54,872 bases of DNA from Anaerolineales bacterium UBA2395 (GTDB lineage Bacteria > Chloroflexota > Anaerolineae > Anaerolineales > Villigracilaceae): contig DDSH01000029.1 of NCBI GenBank assembly GCA_002343775.1, positions 1-54,872 on the forward strand, in the 5' to 3' direction. Below are positions 1-8,162 of the stretch, piece after piece. Position 1 is the stretch's first letter, and every line of letters starts with the position of its first letter. A model generated the notes under the pieces. It was not told the DNA's origin. It did no database searches and saw only the letters and a program-made list of their open reading frames with translations. Made by a program: the position numbers and the translations under genes.

Positions 1-1
1 G

Positions 2-430
2 GGGGCGATCCCGCCGATGGTGGGTTGGGCGGCTGCGACGGGCGAACTCACGCTGGCAGCGTGGATCCTCTTTGCCATCATCTTTATGTGGACTCCGCCG
101 CATTTCTGGGCGCTGGCAATTGTCCGCAAGAGTGATTATGCCCGTGCAGGTGTCCCCATGCTGCCGGTGGTGGAAGGCGAGGAAAAAACCCGCAAACAGA
201 TCTTGATCTACACGGTGGAGCTGATCGCGGTCACACTTCTGCTTCCCATCCTGAATCTGGCGGGGACGATCTATCTTGTCTCAGCCATTGTGCTGGGCGC
301 ATTTCTATTCTACGCCGCTTGGAAGGTATTCCGCGTGGGTGGCAACAAGGTGGCTTGGATGATGTACCGCTGGTCGAGCATGTATCTGGCGTTCATTTTC
401 CTGGCGTTGATATTGGATGCGGTCTTGTAA
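2..430 (+). CDS. ctaB: Protoheme IX farnesyltransferase (heme O synthase), C-terminal part
   Basis: Membrane UbiA-family prenyltransferase that adds a farnesyl group to heme b to make heme O for cytochrome oxidases. The gene enters from the left edge, so the N-terminal half with the first Asp-rich motif is missing. The visible part opens in frame with GAIPPMVGW, a hallmark of the CtaB/CyoE family, followed by a membrane segment ending in MWTPPHFWALAI, then a charged loop with DYARAGVPMLPVV and further hydrophobic helices. It reaches a normal stop and is followed at once by a hairpin shared with the convergent next gene. Family assignment is secure; the partner oxidase genes are presumably to the left, outside the window. 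Confidence 0.95.
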   Translation, partial: GAIPPMVGWAAATGELTLAAWILFAIIFMWTPPHFWALAIVRKSDYARAGVPMLPVVEGEEKTRKQILIYTVELIAVTLLLPILNLAGTIYLVSAIVLGAFLFYAAWKVFRVGGNKVAWMMYRWSSMYLAFIFLALILDAVL

Positions 431-439
431 AAAAATAAA

Positions 440-463
440 CCCCGGCAAATCGCCGGGGCTTTT
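440..463. terminator. Bidirectional terminator between convergent genes
   Basis: A 7-bp GC stem (CCCCGGC 440-446 with GCCGGGG 452-458) has CTTTT after it on the plus strand and a long T-rich run (TTTATTTTTTT) on the minus strand. It can end both the ctaB transcript and the minus-strand glycosyltransferase transcript, whose stop codon lies at 467. Confidence 0.85.
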
Positions 464-466
464 GAT

Positions 467-1969
467 TCAAGGCTGTGTGAATAAAAATATCCGCAGGTCA
501 TCCCATTCTGTTGCAGTTTTGAGCATGTAATTTTCCGACAAAAATTCGAGATGCGGATGAGTCTCAAACCCCTGGGTTGTATATTCTTCAATGGATTGTG
601 TGAAGATGATGAGCCAGATGCGCTTTGTCTGGATGGCTGCTTCTTCGATGCTTTCGTATTCCGTTAATTGGAACGCTTCGCGCACCGCTGGAGAGAGGGT
701 ATCCACATTGCTGTTGGGCGGATCTACGATGAAGCCTTGTGCAAGGTCCGGGTCAGTGGCGAAGGCGGGCAGGTAGGAGAGCTTGCTGGAGTGCAGGATG
801 ATATCACCATTCCGGGCTTCAGCGCGAAGATAATGATTCAGATTCGCATAGGGTGCATATGGAAAACCTGCATAGTTGACGTGCTGCACAATCCCCATTC
901 CTGCGGTTGTGAGGATGAGAGCCGCAGCCACGCCTTGGATGAAACGCGGGGTCTGTGTCTGCGTGAAAGCCCATGCCAGCCAGATACAGAACATGGCATG
1001 AGCAGGCAGCAAGGCGCGTTCAATGTAGACTGGAACGAATTGTGAAATGAGCCAAAGCAAAAGAGGCGGCGTGAAAGCGAGGTAAGCCGTCCATAGGGCG
1101 GGGCGGATGTTTGAGATTTTTTTCTTCCATGCGAGGTAGGTTTGGAAGACAGCCAATGTCAACACCATCATTGCAAGGAAAAAGCCCACCATAAGCTGAA
1201 TCCCCCCAAGCGGCAAATGCGGCAGGTAATAGAGGAGGAGGGTAAAGAATCGCTCGAAGCCAGGTCGCTCTACCCAGAACGCGGAACTCACTTTTGCAAG
1301 TTGCGCGGGCAGTTGCAGCATCCAGGGGAGATAAAGGCACAAGGCGGCGAGTCCCGCCCAAGTCATGGCGCGAAGCGTTTTCCAATCCCGCTGAAACAGG
1401 GGGGTGAGGGCAAGTGGCAGGAGATACATCGCGGCGAGATTGTGCGTGTACTGAGCCAGCGCGGCGGATGCAGCGAAGACGATCCACCACTTTTTTGAGC
1501 CGGAGCGGGCGCGCAAAAATGCAAGCGTTGTCAGCGCCAGCCAGAGAGCCAACATGGCGTACATGCGAAGTTCCTGCGCATAATGGATCTGGAACGGCAG
1601 CACGCTTGTCAGTGCGGCGGCAACGAGCGCAGTGGTTGGGTCGAATAGGGTTTTGGCGATCTGGTAAATCAGCAATACAGTAAGCAGGGAGAGGAAGATG
1701 GAGAATAACCGTGCGGATACGATGGAAATGCCGAAGAGTTTGAACCAGCCCCACAAGCCGAAATAATATAGAGGTGGGTGTTCCTCGGCAGCTGAAGAAT
1801 CGGGGTCTGAGAAGAGTGTATTGTTCAGGATCTCTGCCGGGCTTTGTTCAGCAAACAGCAGCGAGAACGCTTCATCGTACCAGATGGGGCGGGATTGGAG
1901 CCCGATGAGGCGCAGGGCTAGCGCGACGAGCAGGATCATCAATATTGGATGGGTATTTTTTTTGTCCAT
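467..1969 (-). CDS. Polytopic membrane glycosyltransferase, GT39/ArnT-like
   Basis: About 500 residues. The N-terminus has a first helix and then the acidic loop motif RPIWYDEAFSLLF, the usual first-loop signature with a catalytic acidic pair (DE) of polyprenyl-phosphate-sugar glycosyltransferases (GT39/PMT/ArnT group). About ten hydrophobic helices and a soluble extracytoplasmic C-terminal domain follow. It probably transfers a sugar from a lipid carrier to protein or lipid outside the membrane; the acceptor cannot be read from sequence. I chose the ATG at 1969, 11 bases after the upstream stop, because an earlier in-frame ATG at 2035 would overlap the preceding gene and adds a polar stretch in front of the first helix. 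It is the second gene of a two-gene minus-strand unit. Confidence 0.8.
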   Translation of the reverse strand: MDKKNTHPILMILLVALALRLIGLQSRPIWYDEAFSLLFAEQSPAEILNNTLFSDPDSSAAEEHPPLYYFGLWGWFKLFGISIVSARLFSIFLSLLTVLLIYQIAKTLFDPTTALVAAALTSVLPFQIHYAQELRMYAMLALWLALTTLAFLRARSGSKKWWIVFAASAALAQYTHNLAAMYLLPLALTPLFQRDWKTLRAMTWAGLAALCLYLPWMLQLPAQLAKVSSAFWVERPGFERFFTLLLYYLPHLPLGGIQLMVGFFLAMMVLTLAVFQTYLAWKKKISNIRPALWTAYLAFTPPLLLWLISQFVPVYIERALLPAHAMFCIWLAWAFTQTQTPRFIQGVAAALILTTAGMGIVQHVNYAGFPYAPYANLNHYLRAEARNGDIILHSSKLSYLPAFATDPDLAQGFIVDPPNSNVDTLSPAVREAFQLTEYESIEEAAIQTKRIWLIIFTQSIEEYTTQGFETHPHLEFLSENYMLKTATEWDDLRIFLFTQP

Positions 1970-1979
1970 GCGATTGGCG

Positions 1980-3413
1980 TTATTTGCGAACAAGGATGAC
2001 AGCCTTGTCGTCTTCGAAGGCAGTTTGCCAGCCATGTGTTTGCAGTACCGTCACAATGCTCCAATGTGGTTCGAGCAGGATGAAGTTGACATTCCATTCA
2101 TCCAGAATGGAGAGGGCATTTGCTTCGGCACTCACTACGTTTTGCCATTGCTGGATCAATTCCTCGTCGTACATGTCGGCGCGTCCGTCGATGAAGACGG
2201 GATATTCGGGCAGGGTCCACAGCAGGTAGCCGCCCCAATTGTAGGAGTTGAACATCTGTCCTTCGGGTTGGTTGGTCTTGATCCATTGGATGGCGGCGGT
2301 GGGATAGTTCTCGTCCACTTTTTCGGGGAGGGATGCGAGGTAGGCATTGCCAAGCGCGGCAGCGAGGAGGGTGAAGCCAAGTGCGGCGTTGATGAAGGTT
2401 CGGAGAGTCAGCGGCAGGCTTCGGCGGGGAGAGGGGCGGGAGTCTTTCATCAGATGTTGAAGCGCGGCATTCATCCAATCTGCGAGCAATGGTGCGGCGA
2501 CAATGGCGGCGATGGCAACGTTCCGCTGGGCAACGAAGGTGAGATAGGAGAAGCCGAGGATTTTGATGATCTGTCCCCAGGCGGGTGGTTTTGGTGCGAA
2601 GGGCGAAAGAAACAGGAGCAGGAAGAGCGTCCAAAGGAATGGGTGGAAATCGATGCCGTGAAAATCTGGCGAGAGCCATTCCTGGATTTGCATGGATACG
2701 TTGACCTGTTGGAAGGGGAGCGCCCAGATGGCGATGCCGTTGGGGTTCAAGCCGATTGCCAGCGCGGATAGTGCAGACCATGACAACAGGCTGCGTGTTT
2801 CCCTCCAAATTTCGGTGCGGGCATCTGCTTGAAGGAAAAGCGAGATAAGGTTTCCAGCAATGTGAGCCGCGATGAGGAGGTAGCCCCAGATCCATCCGCC
2901 GTGGATGTTTGCCCAAACTGCAAAGAGGATGGGCAGCCACCAATGCGGTCGTTTGTTTACGAGCCAGGTATCCAGCAGGGCGACGATGAAAAAGGAAAGG
3001 ATTTGCGGACGCGGTCCCCAGATTGGCGCGGCGGCGGTGGCGGCGAGGATCAAGGTGAAGCCATTGATGAATGGATTGCCATTGAGACGACGCGAGAGCA
3101 GATAAAATGTCGCTGCGCCGGTGAACGAAACGAACATGGTCAGGGCAAAGTACCCGCCCAGCGAGTACAATGCGGCGAGAAGGATTTCGGAGACCCAGAA
3201 CGCGTTCACCCATGTTACGCCGGGGCGCGTATAACCAAAGACATCGGTGAGTAGAATTTGTCCCTGCTCGATCATTGTCTGACCGGCGCGCAAATGCCAC
3301 CACAGATCCGCATCTACGGGTGTGCGGGTGAGCAGGATAAAGATCAGCAAAATGCTGATGAGGCGCACAAGACGTTCAATGGTTCTTTCTTCGGGAGCAT
3401 GGGTGGATGTCAT
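1980..3413 (-). CDS. Polytopic membrane protein with extracytoplasmic C-terminal domain, unassigned
   Basis: 477 residues from ATG 3413 (a TTG at 3428 is in frame but lies within the -10 box). About nine to eleven hydrophobic helices are followed by a roughly 100-residue soluble tail with NSYNWGGYLLW and PVFIDGRADMY. Tails of this kind occur on bacterial membrane proteins grouped with glycosyltransferases, but I cannot assign a reaction. No clear acidic motif of the GT39 type is seen in the first loop; DADLWWHLRAG after the first helix might be its equivalent. It leads the two-gene unit with the GT39-like gene (11-base gap) and starts from the promoter shared with the divergent PIG-V-like gene. 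Confidence 0.7.
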   Translation of the reverse strand: MTSTHAPEERTIERLVRLISILLIFILLTRTPVDADLWWHLRAGQTMIEQGQILLTDVFGYTRPGVTWVNAFWVSEILLAALYSLGGYFALTMFVSFTGAATFYLLSRRLNGNPFINGFTLILAATAAAPIWGPRPQILSFFIVALLDTWLVNKRPHWWLPILFAVWANIHGGWIWGYLLIAAHIAGNLISLFLQADARTEIWRETRSLLSWSALSALAIGLNPNGIAIWALPFQQVNVSMQIQEWLSPDFHGIDFHPFLWTLFLLLFLSPFAPKPPAWGQIIKILGFSYLTFVAQRNVAIAAIVAAPLLADWMNAALQHLMKDSRPSPRRSLPLTLRTFINAALGFTLLAAALGNAYLASLPEKVDENYPTAAIQWIKTNQPEGQMFNSYNWGGYLLWTLPEYPVFIDGRADMYDEELIQQWQNVVSAEANALSILDEWNVNFILLEPHWSIVTVLQTHGWQTAFEDDKAVILVRK

Positions 3414-3427
3414 TGTGAGTTGAGCCA

Positions 3428-3435
3428 ATTATAAT
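3428..3435. promoter_or_regulatory. Palindromic -10 box serving both strands
   Basis: ATTATAAT is its own reverse complement, so it contains TATAAT on the plus strand (3430-3435) and on the minus strand (3433-3428). The minus-strand start would be near 3421, 8 bases before ATG 3413; the plus-strand start near 3442, about 30 bases before ATG 3471. No good -35 box is visible for either direction. Confidence 0.55.
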
Positions 3436-3470
3436 GGTGTGAACGCCGATCTTCCTTATGGTGCAATGAA

Positions 3471-4832
3471 ATGGTAAACCGCTTGAATTTTTGGAGCCGT
3501 CTTTCAACTGAATGGAGATTCGCTATCTCCACTTTTTTAGTGGCGCGGGTGTTTCTCTGGTTGTGGTCGTTGGTTGTGTACGCGATATTCCCGGCGTCAC
3601 TTAGTAACCTTGAATTATCAGGCGAGCCGGTGCTGGCTTTTTTCAACTTGCATACTGGCGAGCGTGTGCTGTATTCCCGTCAGGTTGGCGGGGAGGTGTT
3701 AACGTTCCGTGCGCTGGATGCAAACCATTCCATTGACCTGCAAACCGGCAGTGTGTGGTCCATGCAAAGCGGACAGGCATTGGAAGGCAGGTTATCTGGC
3801 ACAAATTTATCCGCTTCATCGCGAGATGTAGAGGAGGTGTTTCCGTATCTCGGTGTGCCACCTGCCCGCGGTCTTTTGTTGTCTTTGTGGCAGCGTTTCG
3901 ATGTAAACTGGTATCTCAAGATCGCCGGGCAGGGTTATCATGAAAACGACGGCAGTACTGTGTATTTTCCTATTTATCCCATGTTGGTGCGGGGTGTGTC
4001 GCTGGTCCTTCCGCCCATGCTCGCGGCGGTCATGATCTCAAATGCAGCGTTGATCGCCGCGCTGGCGTTGCTTTATCGCCTATTTTCCCGCATATCAGAT
4101 GAAACTGTTGCCCGTCGGGCATTGGTTTACTTTTTGATATTTCCCAGCGCATTTTTTTTGACAGTTGCTTACAGCGAATCTTTGTTCCTGTTGTTTTGCC
4201 TCGCTTCTTTCGATTGCGCTTCACAGCGACAGTGGGGCTGGGCAGCCCTTTGGGGGGCTTTCTCTGCGCTGACACGTTTACAGGGCGTGCTGATGGTCAT
4301 TCCGCTCGTGTATATGCTCTGGCGTGAATTGCGCGGCACGACCCTGAGCATCCAGTTACTGCGGGCGTTGCCGTTAGGTGTAATTCCTTTGGCAACCCTT
4401 TGCTTTCAAACAGTCACGAATATGTCCATCCTGAATGTTTATGAAGGCATGCTGCGCGCGCAGTTCGTCCTGCCATGGGAGAATGTTTGGGCGGCTTTCT
4501 CGCTGGCGTTGCATGGCAGCGCTTCAGCGGTAGATGTGATAAACCTGTTGGTGACTGTGGGGCTTGTGGCGGCGATGTTTACTGTCTGGAAGAAACTTCC
4601 GTTCGAATACACTTTGTACGCTCTGCTGATGTTCGTGGCTCCCATGTTGCGTATGACCACCACTCAACCTTTGGTCAGCATGCTGCGCTATGCGCTGGTG
4701 ATATTCCCTGTCTTTTTTGTGCTGGGATCCTGGGGCAGAAACCCTTGGGTCAATCGTATGGTCCTTTATTTATCTTTTCCCTTGCAACTTTATCTTTCGG
4801 CGCAATTCATCCTGTGGGGTTGGGTGGCATAG
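3471..4832 (+). CDS. PIG-V-like membrane mannosyltransferase family protein
   Basis: 453 residues, about ten hydrophobic helices. The motif RFDVNWYLKIAGQGY followed by VYFPIYPML matches the conserved first-loop signature of the PIG-V/GPI mannosyltransferase-2 related family, which uses lipid-linked mannose outside the membrane. Between the first helix (about residues 18-42) and this motif (about 140-155) lies a polar extracytoplasmic stretch of roughly 90 residues that looks beta-rich (repeated LQTG, VGGEVLTF) and is longer than expected from the family. No clear Shine-Dalgarno precedes ATG 3471. The 3' end overlaps the convergent GT87-like gene by 26 bases. Acceptor unknown. Confidence 0.75.
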   Translation: MVNRLNFWSRLSTEWRFAISTFLVARVFLWLWSLVVYAIFPASLSNLELSGEPVLAFFNLHTGERVLYSRQVGGEVLTFRALDANHSIDLQTGSVWSMQSGQALEGRLSGTNLSASSRDVEEVFPYLGVPPARGLLLSLWQRFDVNWYLKIAGQGYHENDGSTVYFPIYPMLVRGVSLVLPPMLAAVMISNAALIAALALLYRLFSRISDETVARRALVYFLIFPSAFFLTVAYSESLFLLFCLASFDCASQRQWGWAALWGAFSALTRLQGVLMVIPLVYMLWRELRGTTLSIQLLRALPLGVIPLATLCFQTVTNMSILNVYEGMLRAQFVLPWENVWAAFSLALHGSASAVDVINLLVTVGLVAAMFTVWKKLPFEYTLYALLMFVAPMLRMTTTQPLVSMLRYALVIFPVFFVLGSWGRNPWVNRMVLYLSFPLQLYLSAQFILWGWVA

Positions 4833-5979
4833 CCCCTGTTAATTGGCTGGACCTTTTTACCAGCAGCCATGCAAGCCCTGCGTATAGGACGTATGGCAAT
4901 ACGTAATACAACGGGGTAAGAAGCAGGAGCAGCAGTGAAATACCCAAAGGCAGGTACGCGGCGCGGTTGTCATTCCATGTCAGGAGTGCCAGGGGGACGA
5001 GTAACAAGGTCAGGTCATGGTAGTGCAAATGAGGCGCAAAAAACAAAGCGAGAATGAGTGATGCACTAATTTTTTTGATGCATGGTGCTTCTTTTTGCCA
5101 TAACACCACGGTCAGAAAAATTCCGGCAATATAGCCAATCCAGCCCACTGCACGGATGACGTCAGATTGTACGAACGGAAACAGGCGCGTAGCCAAGCCA
5201 ATCAAGTTGACCATATCGGTTTCGTGCATCCCATGCCAGGTCCCGCCTGCGCTGATTTGAAGAATGGTTAGGAATTCGAATGTTCCATCTTTTCCGAGTA
5301 ACAGCAGGCTGATCAGGACAAGAACGCTCACAACCGCAAGAAACCGCCAAAAAACGCTTCGATGATAAAACAGAAAAGGGGCTGCCAGCACAATACAAAG
5401 ATGCGGGCGCACGGACGTCAACGCCAAGCCAATGCCCGCCATCCAATCCATTTTTTTTGTCATACCAACGACCCAAAGCACAACCCCCAGGAATAGAAAA
5501 GATGTATCCTGTCCAAGCAGCAAGCTTTGAAAGAATGGAAAGAATAATATGTTGCCAAAGAGCAAGACTGATCGGGATGTGTTTTTTATACTACCGAGAA
5601 GCAGAACCACCGCCATGGTGTGAATAATGAACAGCAATGCCACCCAACGAAGAAAAGAGCCTACGTAATCTGCAGAGACAAGCGAGGACAGAAGCGGAAT
5701 CAAATATGGGATATGGTTATAGAGCAATACCTGCCCCTGCACCAGCGGGAATCCTACCACGCCCTCCTGTACTTCCTGTTGTAGATCAATATTGTATGCG
5801 TTCGAATATCCATGCAAATGTGCCACCCTGCCTGCGGCATAGAACGCCATGAAATCCGTGCCTGTGCGCAGGCTGGGAGAGGCGATCATGGTTGCCCACT
5901 GGGCAACATAGACCAAGGTCAGTGACAGTATGGCGGTAATCTTGAAAACGAACGTGAAATCAAATGTTTTTCGGGGCAT
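4807..5979 (-). CDS. GT87-like (DUF2029) polytopic glycosyltransferase
   Basis: 390 residues with about ten hydrophobic helices. GTDFMAFYAAGRVAHL just after the first helix is the typical acidic first-loop motif of the DUF2029/GT87 family (alpha-1,2-mannosyltransferase-like, using polyprenyl-phosphate sugars). Later, a motif of the form SVRPHLCIVLA with an Arg-Pro-His core is also typical. Its ATG at 5979 lies only nine bases from a TATAAT box, so the mRNA is probably leaderless or nearly so. It is convergent with, and overlaps, the PIG-V-like gene, and follows the sigma factor gene on the same strand but behind that gene's terminator. Confidence 0.8.
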   Translation of the reverse strand: MPRKTFDFTFVFKITAILSLTLVYVAQWATMIASPSLRTGTDFMAFYAAGRVAHLHGYSNAYNIDLQQEVQEGVVGFPLVQGQVLLYNHIPYLIPLLSSLVSADYVGSFLRWVALLFIIHTMAVVLLLGSIKNTSRSVLLFGNILFFPFFQSLLLGQDTSFLFLGVVLWVVGMTKKMDWMAGIGLALTSVRPHLCIVLAAPFLFYHRSVFWRFLAVVSVLVLISLLLLGKDGTFEFLTILQISAGGTWHGMHETDMVNLIGLATRLFPFVQSDVIRAVGWIGYIAGIFLTVVLWQKEAPCIKKISASLILALFFAPHLHYHDLTLLLVPLALLTWNDNRAAYLPLGISLLLLLLTPLYYVLPYVLYAGLAWLLVKRSSQLTGAMPPNPTG

Positions 5980-5988
5980 GTGAAAGCC

Positions 5989-6017
5989 ATTATAAAAAAA
6001 TAGACCATCCAGTTCAA
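5989..6017 (-). promoter_or_regulatory. Promoter of the GT87-like gene, with -35 box inside a terminator loop
   Basis: On the minus strand TTGAAC (6017-6012) is followed by exactly 17 bases and TATAAT (5994-5989). The -35 box lies in the loop of the sigma-factor terminator hairpin, the spacer contains its descending arm and U-tract, and the -10 box uses the last T of the tract. Transcription should start near 5981, two bases before ATG. Confidence 0.75.
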
Positions 6018-6028
6018 GGGATGGTCTA
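5994..6028 (-). terminator. Terminator of the sigma factor gene
   Basis: A 10-bp perfect stem (TAGACCATCC 6001-6010 with GGATGGTCTA 6019-6028, loop 6011-6018) is followed on the minus strand by seven T residues (6000-5994). It lies 17 bases after the sigma-factor stop codon and overlaps the next promoter. Confidence 0.9.
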
Positions 6029-6044
6029 AAAAAGTGTAAACCTT

Positions 6045-7271
6045 TTATTCGCCCAAATAATCACGCAGTTTCCTGCGGATGGAAGGATGGCGCAACCGAC
6101 TAAGGGCTTGCGCTTCGATCTGACGCACACGCTCGCGGGTGACGCCCATTTTTCGCCCCACTTCTTCAAGGGTGTAGGCTTGACCATCCAGCAGACCGTA
6201 GCGAAGTTGCAGAATGCGTACTTCACGCGGCGGCAGGCTGTTCAACACTTCACCCAGATGCTCACGCAGCAGATTGTACGTGGCGGTATCATCGGGTGGG
6301 GGGGCTTCATCGTCTTCGATGAAATCACCGAGCACGGAATCTTCTTCATCATCTGTCGGCGTTTCCAGCGAGAGCGGACGGCGCGCCACCTGGATCATGT
6401 TCTCCACTTTCTTGGGAGGCACATCCAACGCGTCGGCAAGTTCTTCCACGCTGGGTTCACGCCCGAGGCGCTGCGTCAGTTGATGCTGGACGCGCAGCAG
6501 CTTGTTGATCTGGTCGCCCATATGCACTGGTACACGGATGGTGCGTCCCTGATCGGCGATGGCGCGGGTGACTGCCTGACGGATCCACCATGTGGCATAG
6601 GTCGAAAACTTGTGACCACGGCGGTAATCGAATTTCTTCGTTGCGCGGATGAGACCGATATTGCCTTCCTGGATCAGGTCGAGGAAGGGGACGCCGCGCC
6701 CCATATACTTCTTGGCAACTGAGATCACCAGACGCGAGTTCGCCGTGATAAGGTGCTCACGAGCCGCCCAACCGTCTTCGATGAAGCGGCGGAGTTCGAG
6801 CCTGCGCTTAGGAGAAACACTGCCATGGGCGAGTTCTTCGCGGGCAGTGCGTCCACGTTCGATGCGCTGGGCAAGTTGCACTTCCTCGGTGGCGGTCAGC
6901 AATGGTACCCGGCTGACTTCCTTCAGGTACAAGCCGATGGTATCGTCTGTATCGATGTTTGCCAGATAATCGTCGAGCGAAAGGTCGGGTTCCGGTTCGG
7001 CTTCACCGCTTTCCTCAACTGCCACCAGTTCGTCTTCGGTGGGTTCCGGCATGACGGTATCTTCAACGAAGGGGATACCCGCGCTCAAAAGAGCCGAAAA
7101 CGCCTCCTCCAATTGTTCGACATCCTGTTCCGCCTCGGGGAAAAAGTGAAGAATATCATCCAAAGTTACATAGGATTTTTGCCGCCCCAGTTCGATCAAA
7201 CGCGCTATCGCGGGAAACTCTTCTTCATCATCACCAATCAATATCTTTTCTACATCCATTCGCACATCCAT
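6045..7271 (-). CDS. sigA: RNA polymerase sigma factor, RpoD/SigA type
   Basis: 408 residues. The N-terminal ~130 residues form an acidic region 1.1-like part, followed by region 1.2/2 (IGLYLKEVSRVPLL; FLDLIQEGNIGLIRATKKFDYRRG; FSTYATWWIRQAVTRAI), which binds the core polymerase and melts the -10 element. Region 3 follows (VPVHMGDQINKLLRVQ), then an acidic linker, and region 4 (YTLEEVGRKMGVTRERVRQI) that reads the -35 box. Region 2 WWIRQA and region 4 match the group 1 (housekeeping) factors, so the strong TTGACA/TATAAT promoters in this window are probably its targets. Group 2 cannot be excluded without the rest of the genome. ATG 7271 is preferred over TTG 7277; ATG 7259 is a third option. 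Confidence 0.93.
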   Translation of the reverse strand: MDVRMDVEKILIGDDEEEFPAIARLIELGRQKSYVTLDDILHFFPEAEQDVEQLEEAFSALLSAGIPFVEDTVMPEPTEDELVAVEESGEAEPEPDLSLDDYLANIDTDDTIGLYLKEVSRVPLLTATEEVQLAQRIERGRTAREELAHGSVSPKRRLELRRFIEDGWAAREHLITANSRLVISVAKKYMGRGVPFLDLIQEGNIGLIRATKKFDYRRGHKFSTYATWWIRQAVTRAIADQGRTIRVPVHMGDQINKLLRVQHQLTQRLGREPSVEELADALDVPPKKVENMIQVARRPLSLETPTDDEEDSVLGDFIEDDEAPPPDDTATYNLLREHLGEVLNSLPPREVRILQLRYGLLDGQAYTLEEVGRKMGVTRERVRQIEAQALSRLRHPSIRRKLRDYLGE

Positions 7272-7323
7272 TTTCAATAATGATTTGTCTTACAATTCAC
7301 AAAGTTAGAATACACTTTTTTTA

Positions 7324-7347
7324 GCCGAAAAGCAATAGGTTTTCGGC
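7324..7347. other. Hairpin upstream of the sigma factor gene
   Basis: GCCGAAAA (7324-7331) pairs perfectly with TTTTCGGC (7340-7347) over an 8-base loop. It lies about 50 bases upstream of the sigma gene start, in the stretch between it and the preceding minus-strand operon, and could be a weak terminator or part of the sigma promoter region. No U-tract of note on either strand apart from a run of A (minus) after it. Confidence 0.4.
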
Positions 7348-7376
7348 TTTCAGATGCTTTGCAATGCTTCTGTATT

Positions 7377-7408
7377 ACGGCTGTCTGGATGTGTCTCCAG
7401 ACAGCCGT
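7377..7408 (-). terminator. Hairpin after the ABC/DUF4340 operon
   Basis: A 12-bp perfect stem (ACGGCTGTCTGG 7377-7388 with CCAGACAGCCGT 7397-7408, loop 8 bases) lies 5 bases after the DUF4340 stop codon. It lacks a U-tract, so it may stabilise the 3' end or terminate with help rather than act as a classical intrinsic terminator. Confidence 0.55.
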
Positions 7409-7413
7409 AGGTT

Positions 7414-8160
7414 TTATGGGGTTGGGGTCGCTTCTGGCGTAGATTCTGCCTCGGTGGCAGGAACCGCTGTCGCCGTGGGAGGAAGCGTGGCAGTCGCCGT
7501 TGGGGTTGGCGTGTTCAAGTAAGGCGGCGCAAAGACGAGGTTGGTCAGTGCGTCGATGCCCGTCATCGTGACGATGAACATCTTGTCTTTGTCCAGCCGC
7601 ACATAGTAGCCGCTGTTGGTTGGGGTCACATCACCGACCTCGAGTGTGCCTTTGCTTCCATCTTCAAACTCGACGGTGATGACAAAAAGAGGCTCATCGA
7701 ACCCGAAAATGGAGGGATTGCCGTCGATCTCGCTCGTAATGAGCAGGGAGGTGACTTGGGAAGCCGCCGCTTCCGCCAGACCCGGATCCGCTTCGATCTC
7801 AAAGGGCTGGGTGATCACCCAAGCCTTGTCCTCATCCCGCTCAACCTTGACGGTTTCCCCTTCGACAGGTTTGACCTCGATGCTTGTGACGTTGCTGGCT
7901 GAATCAAAGACGAAAGCGGGTTCACTTGTGGGTGTGGCTGCGGCTGCCGCTTTTTCCTCTTCTGTTTGGATCGGGTTGCTGTTGAGGTAGAAGATCGCGC
8001 CGACAACGGCAAGGAAGACGATCAACGTGACCCAGGTTCCTGTCCGAAAGACCGGTTTGGAAGGCTTCGGGGCGGCAACGTCCTTGGGTTTGGAGCGGGT
8101 CGTTGTGGCGCGTTTGGTCCGCGTGGTCGATTTTGTAGTGGGTGTTTTGCGCGGTGCCAT
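7414..8160 (-). CDS. DUF4340 domain membrane-anchored protein
   Basis: 248 residues. A basic Lys/Thr/Arg-rich cytoplasmic N-terminus (about 1-42) is followed by one membrane helix (about 44-63) and an extracytoplasmic DUF4340-type beta-rich domain (about 80-215, with VIDxx/VEFEDGSKGTLEVGD and GYYVRLDKDKMFIV). The end is a Thr/Pro/Ala-rich low-complexity tail (about 217-248) of a kind common on exported Chloroflexota proteins. It is the last gene of the GldA/F/G-like operon, 2 bases after the GldG-like gene; that gene order is the usual context of DUF4340. The molecular role is not established in the family. Confidence 0.85.
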   Translation of the reverse strand: MAPRKTPTTKSTTRTKRATTTRSKPKDVAAPKPSKPVFRTGTWVTLIVFLAVVGAIFYLNSNPIQTEEEKAAAAATPTSEPAFVFDSASNVTSIEVKPVEGETVKVERDEDKAWVITQPFEIEADPGLAEAAASQVTSLLITSEIDGNPSIFGFDEPLFVITVEFEDGSKGTLEVGDVTPTNSGYYVRLDKDKMFIVTMTGIDALTNLVFAPPYLNTPTPTATATLPPTATAVPATEAESTPEATPTP

Positions 8161-8162
8161 GC

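Noticed and set aside
1020..1754. 244-residue ORF within the GT39-like gene
   Set aside because: Frame shadow of a longer gene with clear motifs and membrane helices.
2098..3303. 401-residue minus-strand ORF inside the unassigned membrane protein gene
   Set aside because: Same strand, other frame; rich in Arg/His/Pro as typical of a frame shadow, no domain seen.
7414..7520. Tandem repeat at the DUF4340 C-terminus
   Set aside because: Thr/Pro/Ala-rich low complexity coding sequence rather than an exact repeat.
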